The translations under genes were made by a program, and so were the position numbers. 24,441 nucleotides of DNA from Chromera velia (taxonomy: Eukaryota; Sar; Chromeraceae): positions 5,185-29,625 of the forward strand of contig JAHBMJ010001269.1 of assembly GCA_018398765.1 (NCBI GenBank), given 5' to 3'. Position 1 is the stretch's first letter; every line of letters begins with the position of its first letter. The notes beneath the pieces are model-generated. The model was not told where the DNA came from. It was given only the letters and a program-made list of their open reading frames with translations, and did no database searches. Below, in pieces: positions 10,182-19,600 of this stretch.

Positions 10182-11845
10182 AGGCAGGCAGGCGGGAGAC
10201 AAAAAGACAGACCATCAAGGAAGGGAGTCGGAGCCAGTGTGATGAAGAATTGACTTCCGTTCGTGTTCGGACCCGCGTTCGCCATAGAGAGAATGCCCTG
10301 CAAGAGGAGAGAGCAGTAAGGAAAAGGAAAGGGAAGTAAAGCAGAAAAACAGCGACCAAGAGCAAATGAAGAAGGCGAGAGACGTGGCCTGCATTAGAAT
10401 GGTACTCTGTATCAGAGAGAAAAAGGCAGTCTATATATCAGAGAAAAAAAGGGAGAGGGAAAAGAAGGTACTCTGTGTCAGAGAGAAAAATGCAGTCTAT
10501 ATCAGAGAAAAAAAGGGAGAGGAAAAAGAAGGTACTCTGTATCAGAGAGAAAAATGCAGTCTATATCAGAGAAAAAAAGGGAGAGGGAAAAGAAGGTACT
10601 CTGTATCAGAGAGAAAAATGCAGTCTATATCAGAGAAAAAAAGGGAGAGGAAAAAGAAGGTACTCTGTATCAGAGAGAAAAAGGCAGTCTATATCAGAGA
10701 AAAAAAGGGAGAGGGAAAAGAAGGCAAGAGCGTTGCCCAGTCAAAAATCCCGAGAGGGCAAGGGGACCCCCGACTCGTTCCCTCTTCTCTCATGCTACCT
10801 CTCTCGTTGACCAACTTCCATTTTCCCCTTACTCCATTTTAAATGGAGTCACCACAATCTCCCCTCACTCACCGCTCCCGTATGTTTGAGGTCCGGGTGA
10901 ATTTCGTCTTCGAAGTGCCGTCCGAAGATCGACTGCCCCCCCCTCCCTGTCCCCGACGGATCCCCCCCCTGGATCATGAAGTCCTGCAAGCAACAGTCAG
11001 TCAATGTGTGAATGCGTGAGGTAAATGAGAGCATCGAGGAAGATGGTAAGGTTACACAGGTGGACATAGGATCACTTGAACGGGAGTACTAATTGAAGCT
11101 GGCAAGACAAACAAGTCCTGCACACCAGGATGGATCTACGTTGATTTCTGTATATGAAAATAGCATCAAACTGCGTTTGTATCACCCGTGTACGCATGCG
11201 AAAAAGCACAACCTCCTGATACACTCTCACACTTGCGAACCCTTGCATTTCACACCCACAGACCGACAGACAGACTGATGGAGTCATGGATCGACAGACC
11301 AGCATGACTACTAGCAGAGAGAGCACAGACAGACCCGAATAATGCGGTGAAAGATGACGCCATCGTAGTACCCAGATTTGGCCTGCAGCAGCACTCGAAG
11401 GGAGAATCGAAAGGCATGTTTTATGCACGGGTACTGCCATGTGTGTAGAGGAAAGCACAGGGACAGCAGAGAGGGACGGATAAAGACATCCAAAGGAAGA
11501 CAAGAAAGGCGATCACCGTGAGGTAAAGAAGGATCAACACACCAAACCGAAGCAACGAGGGAAGGGGGAAGTCAGAGGGGGACAAACAACACGAGGAAGT
11601 GGAGGCGAAAGCAGCAGGCTAGAAAGAAGCAGAATACACCCGAAGGACGATCTAATGGCGTAAGGAAGGGAACTCTTTCATCGTGCAATTGACTCCCTTA
11701 GCCAACCAACCAGATCATGGAAGTTCTTGCAGGTCTTCGGTGCATGATCGTAGTACAGTTCCACCTCGACCTCCCCCATGGACGTTACCAAGGTCACATT
11801 CCCAAGCTCCTCGGTGTGCCCTGGGGCCAGCTGTACACCAAACAT
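8655..11845 (-). CDS. PPIL1: PPIL1-like peptidyl-prolyl cis-trans isomerase (cyclophilin), six exons
   Basis: Exons on the minus strand are 11845-11711, 11382-11335, 10983-10873, 10297-10213, 9308-9224 and 8754-8655. Joined, they give 187 residues (introns phase 0, 0, 0, 1, 2; all GT-AG). The product is a single cyclophilin domain that matches human PPIL1 along its whole length, including the PPIL1-type N-terminus and the [29 protein letters not shown] and GKHSIFGRV blocks. PPIL1 family members isomerise proline bonds and sit in the active spliceosome, bound to SKIP/SNW1. Catalytic Arg58, Phe63, Gln66, Asn105, Gln114 and His129 are present. The position equal to cyclophilin A Trp121 is Phe124. 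The C-terminus extends about 20 residues beyond the human protein and ends in an acidic D/Y tail. An in-frame stop at 11879-11881 supports the chosen ATG. The introns are full of microsatellites. Confidence 0.93.
8758..8837. repeat. (CA)n-(GA)n compound microsatellite at a splice acceptor
   Basis: About 12 CA units run into about 27 GA units with one interruption. On the gene's sense strand this is (CT)n then (GT)n ending in GCAG, the 3' splice site of cyclophilin intron 5. The CT run could act as its polypyrimidine tract. Confidence 0.9.
9541..9885. repeat. Purine-rich GAAA/CA/GA microsatellite cluster in cyclophilin intron 4
   Basis: Separate (GAAA)n tracts lie at 9541-9573 and 9833-9885, with (CA)n at 9726-9748 and (GA)n at about 9748-9796 between them. 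All are inside the 904-base fourth intron. Every tract except the CA run is purine on the plus strand and pyrimidine on the transcript. The open frames across it are repeat artefacts. Confidence 0.9.
10148..10179. repeat. (CA)n microsatellite near the donor end of cyclophilin intron 4
   Basis: About 16 CA units, read as (TG)n on the transcript, lie roughly 35 bases downstream of the intron 4 donor. Confidence 0.9.
10401..10722. repeat. Five-unit 64-bp minisatellite in cyclophilin intron 3
   Basis: Units start with GGTACTCTGT at 10401, 10467, 10531, 10595 and 10659. The first is 66 bp because of an extra TA; the others are 64 bp. Units 1, 3 and 5 end GAGAGGGAAAAGAA and units 2 and 4 end GAGAGGAAAAAGAA, so the array alternates two versions. 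Each unit also holds two related TCAGAGA-A-rich halves. It lies wholly within an intron. Open frames over it have no coding meaning. Confidence 0.95.
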
Positions 11846-12502
11846 CCCCGCAAGTGCTATCCACGGGGAAAGAGGATATTAATACGAAGACGGTCGTCTA
11901 GGGATTTGGAGAGGCGACCGTGTCCCGGCCCGACGATGGAAAAAGATTCTCAAAGTTTGCTGCCAGAAACAGATCTCACCAAAATATCTATCAATGACCA
12001 GTCAAGACACCTTCGAGCAACTGATCTACTCTGCAGCTCTGTGCTCCACAAGGTTCATCAGCCTACTGTCTTCTTCTTGTGACACACTATGACACACTGT
12101 CAGAGCGAAAGTTAAGGAAAGCGGAAAAGAAATGCAGGGTGATTTCTGTGGATTGGGCTTTGAGCATGCTTTGAGCCTGGCCGAGCTCACATTTCATGCA
12201 GAATCCGGCCTTGTGGGACATTTTGGGGCTTCACATGCGTCTCTGCGTGACAGACTGATTGTTAAAACAGACCAGTCTTGGGCACTGAGCTCCTGTATAT
12301 AGGCGTTCTTCGAGGTCGAAGCACAGCGACACACACAGTTTCGTCAAATCTGAAGGATTTCTTTCTTTTGGTCGAACCCAGACTGCGACGAGAAAGGAAG
12401 GACAGAACTCCTGGGACCCAAAGTCGCCGTCTCCTTGCTCTTTCCGTCTCCTTTCTTCTTTTCGTCTCTTTCAGCTCCAGCTGAGCCCGCCAAAAAGAAA
12501 CG
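11846..12502. promoter_or_regulatory. Divergent intergenic region between cyclophilin and dehydrogenase genes
   Basis: These 657 bases separate two start codons on opposite strands, so they must hold both 5' untranslated regions and probably both promoters. No TATA box is convincing. A long pyrimidine tract at 12430-12473 ends CTTTCAG, with a second AG at 12480, just before the dehydrogenase ATG. This looks like a 3' splice site, so the 5' leader may be spliced. A 68-codon frame (12278-12484), in the same frame as the dehydrogenase, stops 18 bases before its ATG and could be an upstream ORF if retained. Confidence 0.5.
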
Positions 12503-14689
12503 ATGCCGATCCGGAAGCCCATCTTTCTTGTTCTTGCCAACAAGAACGTGAATCCTTCTGCCTTTGCGGTTCCACTTCTTGAGAAGTTGAAGGACAAGGC
12601 AGAGTTTCTTCTTGGAAACACCCTCGAAGAATTCCTTGCATACCCAAACGTTAAGGAGGCGACGGCCCTTCTCTGGATCCCCCCCGGAGATGCAAAGATC
12701 CTCTCCAAACTCTTCGAGGCCGTTCCGACCATTAAATGGGTACACTCGTGGTTCGCAGGCATCGAGCCTCTACACCCGTTTATCAAAGAGAAGCTCCTCG
12801 ACCGGCCGGACATCCCCGTCTCCAACGCTAAGGGGGCCTTCTCCAGGTCCTTGGCCGAGTGGTCCCTCTGTGCAGCGCTTCACTTTGAGAAACAAATTCC
12901 CCGAATTCAAAAGAACACACAGACAAAAACGTGGGACAAATTCATCATGGGGGAGCTTCACGGCAAGTCCATGGGGTTTGTGGGATTTGGTGACATTGGG
13001 AAGGCGACGGCGCGGATTGCCAAGCACGCGTTTGGGATGAAGATTTTGGCTTTGAAAAGGACCAAGGGGCCCGATCCAGAGGGTCTTGCAGACATCGTTT
13101 ACTGCTCTGAAGACCCGGCGGAGAAGGCAAAGGTGAGCAAGAGAGCCGCACTTCTATCTTCTTTAAAGTCCCGCCTCCACAGGATCCCACGATGCGATGT
13201 AATGCTGCAAGAATGAATGAGTAGGTGGGTGGGTGAACATGAATGAATGAATGAATGAATGAATGAATGAATGAATGAATGAATGAATGAATGAATGAAT
13301 GAATGAATGAATGAATGAAAGAGAGAGAGAGAGAGAGAGAGAAAGAAAGAAAGAAAGGAAAAAAGGTGTGTCCGAGTTGAAAGAAAGGAAAAAAAGTGTG
13401 TCCGAGTTGAAAGATGATGAAAACGTAGAAACTGACGAAAAACGTCGTGAATGGAAAAGAGGCAAGGGGACGAGAACTTGAGGCAGAGAGCAAGGAAAGT
13501 CCGGGGGCGAGAACAGAAGAATTAACGAAGCGAATCCGGACATGCAATTTTGCTTTACTGCCTTTTTACTGTAAGCCGGTTCTTCTGTCCGTTTCTCGTA
13601 TTCACTTGAACCGGCGGGCAGAATCTTGCATGCGGCACACGTGCACAGTGCGGCAGAAGGAAAGTCGCAGAAGTCGGATTGGGGGGAGCTGAACGAGGCT
13701 TGACTAAGTGAGTAGGTTGGTCGGACCTCTTGCCCCGCCTTTCTCCTTGACTTCTCTGCAAAGGCCCGATGATTTCGTTCACAGAATGGCATGCTTGTTT
13801 CTGGTCAGAGAGCATCATCTTCTCGTTTCCCGGTGCTGCAGCTGTTTGCAGAGTCGGACTACATCGTCTGTTCGCTCCCCGGCACGCCACTGACCTTCAA
13901 GTATTGTGATGCCACCGCTTTTGGGGGTATGAAGAGCTCTGGCGTTTTTATTTCCATCGGCAGGGGTACCGTGGTTGACGAGGACGCTCTGGCATCGGTT
14001 GGTCAATGAAGCGGTCGAGTAATTGATTGATTGATTTGTCGCTTTGTTGGTGTCGCTTTCGTTGACTATCTATCTGTATTGCCGCTTTCCTTTCTTGTTG
14101 GCACTCTTCCTTTCTCGTTGCTTGTCTGTCAAGACTATCTGGTGAGATCCTCCTTGCTTTCGAGAGCGAGGTGATTTATTCACGACGAATCAAGTGAGAG
14201 TCGAACGTTTGCCTGTGCCTCTCTACATGTGCTTGTCTGTCTGTATGCACACCCAAAATCATATTCTCCGTGAAAGGTCTTTGTTTGTCTCTTCGACGAT
14301 CGAGCCCCTGTCGCCTCCTCTCTGCTTTTGAAGAAAAGGAAAGGAACAAAGAAGACATTCAATTTGATGGATTCACGTGAGTGAGTGAGTGAGTGAGTGA
14401 GTGAGTGAGTGAGTGAGTGAATGAGTGAGTGAATGAGTGAGTGAGTGAGTGAGTGCAGACTCTGAAGGACGGGAAGATCAAGGGCGCTGCTCTGGATGTC
14501 TTCCACGTGGAGCCCCTCCCCGAGGCCTCTCCTCTCTGGGGCCTCCCCAACGTCCTCATCACTGCCCACAACGCAGACTGGACGGAGGACTACAGCGAGT
14601 GCTCACTCCGAATCCTCGAGCAGAACCTCGACGCGTTCATTGAGGGGAAGCCTCCCGTCACACCTGTAGATAAGTCTGCAGGATATTGA
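12503..14689 (+). CDS. GhrA-like D-isomer-specific 2-hydroxyacid dehydrogenase, three exons
   Basis: Exons 12503-13132, 13842-13997 and 14459-14689 join in phase 0 to give 338 residues, normal for the family. The N-terminal part is the substrate domain. GFGDIG (161-166) is the Rossmann nucleotide loop. Arg251 (in GRGTVVD), Glu280 (in EPLP) and His299 are the family's catalytic Arg, Glu and His. The ExEPLPxxSPLWxxPxVxIT-H pattern is like bacterial GhrA, so reduction of glyoxylate or hydroxypyruvate is the likely reaction. Lys-Arg at 185-186, where NAD enzymes have an acidic residue, suggests NADP(H). No obvious targeting peptide is seen, so it is probably cytosolic. An in-frame TGA at 12482-12484 supports the ATG. 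Exact substrate is not determined by sequence. Confidence 0.93.
13241..13410 (+). repeat. (GAAT)n-(GA)n-(GAAA)n tract plus 30-bp tandem duplication in dehydrogenase intron 1
   Basis: About 19-20 GAAT units (13241-13318) are followed by (GA)n, then (GAAA)n, then a 30-bp unit repeated once with one mismatch (13351-13380 and 13381-13410, each ending GTGTCCGAGTTGA). All lie inside the 709-base first intron. Confidence 0.92.
14377..14454 (+). repeat. (GTGA)n array abutting the dehydrogenase intron 2 acceptor
   Basis: About 19 tetranucleotide units, interrupted twice by GAATGAGT, run to within a few bases of the AGTGCAG acceptor at 14458. Each overlapping GTGAGT equals a consensus 5' splice site, and there is no pyrimidine tract before the acceptor. 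Confidence 0.93.
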
Positions 14690-16606
14690 TGGATCGATTT
14701 GGGGTTTGTGCTCTTAAGAGAAGAAATGCTGAGAAAAGGAAGAAGGATCGACTGCAATACTTGCAGGTTGGCTCGCAGACTTCTGAGAGGACCGAGAGCC
14801 AAGCGACGCAACCTCCATGCAGTAAATGCCCATAGGACGGCAAAAACGAAACAAGTGCAGAGACCCACACTTTCATTGCATGTAGACATACCCACGGAGG
14901 AAGGGAAGAAGTCAAGTTGGGCTCTTGAGGAGTCTGATGAATGTATGTATGGAGGATCGATAGACAGGTGACGACTGGGTTTGTGGACCGTCCGATGAAT
15001 CCGTTGAGTGGCTTCTTTGTGTCTTGATTTTTCAACCCCGGCCCACGCGAGGCAGCACGGTGAAAAAAGAGGGGAGATGAGGGGGAACGGACCCCGCGGG
15101 AACATGCCATCTTTACCTGTGCGTCAGCGTGCGTGTCAATCTTTCTGTCTGTGTAGTTTGCCTGTCTGTGGTCTTTCTGTCTGTAAGGTTGTCTGTCTGT
15201 TTCATTGCGTTGATCATGGAAGGTGGGGCGCAAAACACGGGAAGTCGAGAGTAAGAGGTCTTCACAAGATCAATGAAATCTAACAGCGCACAGACTTGAT
15301 CATCAGTCAATCGTCATCTTTCTAATGCATGCAGTCCCTTTCTTTCACGTGGCTCCTCCACATACCCACATGCACAGGCATTTTTGTACATGATGAATCA
15401 TGCCGGTCTCCCTCTGTACGTATTTTGAAAACCTGCGTGCACGAGAAACGTATCTTCGTTAGAAAAAAGGAGAAAGAAGTCTTGACGGCGGCGAGATCAG
15501 CGGGGGTCACAGCGGCTAGTGGGATGCCGGGGGGGGCTCGGGCAGGATCTATGAAAGTTATAGAAAGAGCACGTTCATCTTCACTTTAGGTCACATTTCG
15601 TTCGGGGGCTCGATCGATTGATTGACTGGTTGATTGAAGGAGGCTTTCGTCAGCTGGACCTCCTGAAATGCTGAAGTCTCAATCGGACAAGTGAGGGAGT
15701 CTTTTTATCTTGACATCTAAAGATGGGTGATTAGATTATTCTCGTTATTATGTGTTGCTGTATGCATATGTTTTGCTAATGTTGTGTATGCAGAGGATCA
15801 TAGTTAATCACAATAAATCATAGAGGGTGCATTAAAAATTGTTTTGCATTGAATTTAGAGTACTAACATAAATTAAATTTGATTTATAAAAAGATGGAAT
15901 AATTTCAAAAGTTCTTTTAAAAAGTGATTTTCAATGATAGATTTTTTAGCTTCAATCATAATTTATATGTGCAAAAAGATGTGCAGTGATAATGATTTTT
16001 TGTCCCTATATATATGTATATCGTTTTTCTTAGTTTAAAATCAAGCAGTCTTATGAGTTAACTCAGCTTTTCGAGGGTTAGAGACTATTCGTACATGTAT
16101 CCCGACCGGCCTTGTAAGACGGCCTTGCTGAGTTTTTTTTATTGTCTTTAAATTTCACTTTCTGTATGCTGCAGGGGACGTGTTATGAACATGTACCCGA
16201 ACCTCAGTCAAAACTTTCTGCATATCACAGATCGATACCATAGCAGGGGCCACGGCAAACCCTCTGGCCCCATGCATGCATGCAACTGCGGCGCTAGCTC
16301 CATCCGCGCATGTCAGTTTGCATGCATGCATGGGCTTTTTCAGTGTGCGTGCGTCAATGAAAAGTGTATCGCGCCTCTGCATGTTCGCCGGGATGAGTGA
16401 AGTGCAATGGTTGATTGTTATTCGTTGGTCTATACTTTTAGTCCAGTGTCCCTCAGTCGAGAAACAAGTGAGAGGCCGGAAGCTTTCCCACGTTTCCTTT
16501 GACCTTGGGGGACGCAGTGACACGGACTACACCCATTTCTGTATTTGTCTGAGCTGCTTGTGGCCAGGTATGTCAGACTGAAGATCGAGCCCAGAGAAGA
16601 AAGACC
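14690..16606. other. Intergenic region with AT-rich island
   Basis: I recognise no gene between the dehydrogenase stop and the transporter start. CTGT-type simple repeats occur at about 15135-15200. Base composition becomes markedly AT-rich at about 15700-16150, then returns to mixed composition with TGCA palindromes near 16273-16286 and 16319-16331. The AT-rich island may be a decayed transposon, but I found no clear terminal repeats. The rest presumably includes the dehydrogenase 3' end and the transporter promoter. Confidence 0.5.
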
Positions 16607-19600
16607 ATGGAGCCCACAAGTGTGAGCCGACGAGACAGTCTCAAGGAGGAAAAGGCATGCTCTGCAGCGGAAGTTGATGATGTCCACAAGTTTCCGCAGG
16701 CAGCAGCAGAGAAACTGAGTGAGGAGGAGCTCTGGAAGAGAGACGCTCTGGGGTCCCTCATCGCCACTGCAGGTCAGACGCTTTCATACCGAGGCCGAAG
16801 TTGTAAGCAGATTAGGGGCGTGGGTGGCAGAGAATACCGCAGTTGCGCTCAGGCAGTGCGCATAGAGGGAAGCAAGAGATTGATAGGCTCACCATGAGGG
16901 TGGTAGACGGGTGCTTCGTTTGGAGTGCTGTTGTGCATGCTGCATGCATGCATGTATGCATGCTGCTCGATTTGTGGGGTCCCAAGCGGAAGGCATGCAA
17001 GAAGGGTGACGGCACAGCAGGCCCGTAGCGCATTGTAAGAAGCAGAAAAGAAGATGGGAGAAAGCAAAAAGATCGAGAGAGAAGGGGAACAGGTGTTTGA
17101 AAGTGAAAAGAGAGGTCCGGGAGGGGAGAAAGGTTAGAGGACGTTGGAATGACGCGGGGACAAGGCCCGTGCAGAAAGACCACAGAGTGAAAAGCAACCA
17201 AGGTGTGAGAGAGAATGCATTGATGGGAGGCATCAAGGGAATGTGGAAGGCCTTCAAAGAAGACTAAGACCACCTAATGACACCATTCTGAACTGAACGA
17301 ATCTTCTGTGTGCGTCTTTAGCATGCATGTGTCGGGTATCTTTCTCACTCGCCCTCTGCTTTTATCTGGGACTGCTCAGCGTTCCCTTTCCGCCAGATTT
17401 CTACAGAGAACCGATTTGGACATGAGTGCACTGATCTGTGAATGGACCAATGCACGCATGCGTAGATGAATGGCTGCATGTCTGCAACGCATTCCATGGA
17501 CGGAACGCATGAGTGCATGAGTGAGTGCATCATGAGTGCAGGTCTGGAAGGATGCGACGACCAACTGCTTCCTGCCTCCTTCAGGGCGTTGGAGGAAGAC
17601 CTCCACTTCTCCCCCATGACTCTGGGGAGCTTCACGCTGGTCCAGACTTTCTTCTTCGCAATATCGTGCCCTTTCTGGGGGAGACTCTGCGACATTTACT
17701 CTCGGAAGAATATTCTGGCTGCAGGGACGATTGGCTGGGGGTTTGTGACGATTTTCTTGGCTCTGGTCTCAAACTACTGGATCATGTTGTTTCTTCGAGG
17801 GTTGAATGGGATTGCATTGGCATCGGTTGTGCCTACATCTCAAAGTATCCTCGCAGACATTCTGGACCTCACACAACAAGGGTTCGGGTTTGGTCTGGTT
17901 CAAATGGCAGACTGTGCGGGCAGGATGGTAGGGGGGGTGGCCACGACGACGGTGGCGACGCGGCAGGTTCTCTCAGTCCACGTGAGTCGTGTTCTAGCCT
18001 GGGAGGGGGTTGCTCAAAGGGAAGAAGGGGGGAGACGGACGAGTAAGGGAAGAGACTTAAGGCGAGGTGTTCTTGATTGAAAATAGGCGAGGAAGAAAGA
18101 GTCTGCCATTTGCTTGGCGCTCGCAGTTGTCTGCTGCTTCATTTTGTTTTGAGGATAGGCTGCTGCCCTGCCAGACAGACAGATCGGGTGGGTCAGAGAC
18201 TGCATGCAAGCTTGGTGAGTCGCAAAGATTACTCCTCCCTTCGCGCGCGCGCGCGCGTGCGTGCGTGTATGTGTGTGTGTCTATGCTCTGTGCACATATA
18301 TGATAGAAATCCATGTGAGAATCCGGATATGTGTGTGAGATCGCATGAATGCAGGGATGGCGTGTTGCCTTTGTGGTTGTTGGGTCTCTGTCTGTTTTGC
18401 TTGGCATGTTGGTGATGGTGTTCATCGTGGAGCCTCCGAGAAGGGTCCAATTCGTCAGGGAAGACTCCTCGAGTCTGTCTCAGGAGAGGGAGACGGATAA
18501 CAGGAGAAACAGTAGGGCAGCACACAGACAGGTCAGAGAAAGAGGGGAATTAAGAAGCAAGGGCAGGAGGGACCGAAATGACATTCAAAGAAAAAACAAT
18601 TCTCCCTCGGTGGAAATGTCGAGTCAGAATCAACAGCCTACAGCTGATTCTATCTGTGTTGCGGGGTTGTATATAAAAGAGGGAAGACAAGCTTTTCAGT
18701 TTATGGAGGGGGTCATCGAAGGCCAGCTTGGCTGATAGGCGAAAGAGGTCCAATATATGAAGTACAATGAGAAGATAAATTCCAGAAGGGCATTCCCAAA
18801 CATGTGTTCGTGGTTGCAGTTTTCCTTTCCGTTAGTCCATCGAACAAAAAAGAGTACAAACACCTCCCCTCTTTCCTTTTCCCTTTTTTATTTCTGCACC
18901 ATCAGGAGCCTCCTGTGCTGAGGGACGATCAAGTAGAGACGCTGGCAGTTGCCCCTGCAGCTCCGAGAGGAAGGGGTTCTACTTCAGCGTCTCCTGAGTG
19001 GGAACTGGCGACACTCCTAAAACAGTTTCGCAAACGCTCTATCCTCGTTATCCTGGCACAGGTGGGTTCCTTTCTTTTCATCTTGGAGCAAAATACGGGG
19101 CGGAGTAAAACAACAAAATTCTCCGGTTTCCTTGATGTCCTTTTGATCTGTCTGTCAATATCTAAATCTGGTTCGTTTGGTCTGTCTGTTGTCGTACACC
19201 AGGCCATACTTTGCTGAGTGAATCTATCTGTCTGTCTATTCTCTGCGTATCGATTGAGTTGAGGTGGCTGCTTGCAGGGAACTGTTGGTGCCATCCCGCT
19301 CCGTGCCCTGTCGTTCGGTACTCTCTACTTCCAGTACTGCGGACTTCCTGACTGGCAAGCCGGAGTCACAATCGGTAGGTCGGTCTCCATGCTTGCTTCC
19401 CGGCACTTCTTCGTGCAACTTCATGTTCGGTCACTTTTTATCTGCTTTTCTGTGACCCTTTTACCTTTCTGTCTAAGATGATGGCCTCTGTCCACTCGAG
19501 TCCAACCTCTTTTTCCTTGTTGATATGTGCTGACTGTATGTGTCCGTATACATACTTGTATCTGTATGCATGTGCAGCTGTGATGCTGATGGGCGTCTGC

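Noticed and set aside
10401-10722. CRISPR-like or protein-repeat array
   Set aside because: The 64-bp units are contiguous with no unique spacers, lie in a cyclophilin intron of a eukaryotic gene, and their open frames exist in several frames only because the unit lacks stops.
12945-13792. Long minus-strand frames opposite the dehydrogenase
   Set aside because: They are shadows of exon 1 and of the GAAT/GA repeats in intron 1, with runs of SFIH and SL from the repeats.
16185-16581. Cys/His-rich frames that suggest a zinc-binding protein
   Set aside because: The Cys, His and Met codons come from TGCATGCA palindromes. There is no regular ligand spacing, and no conserved neighbour exon joins to it.
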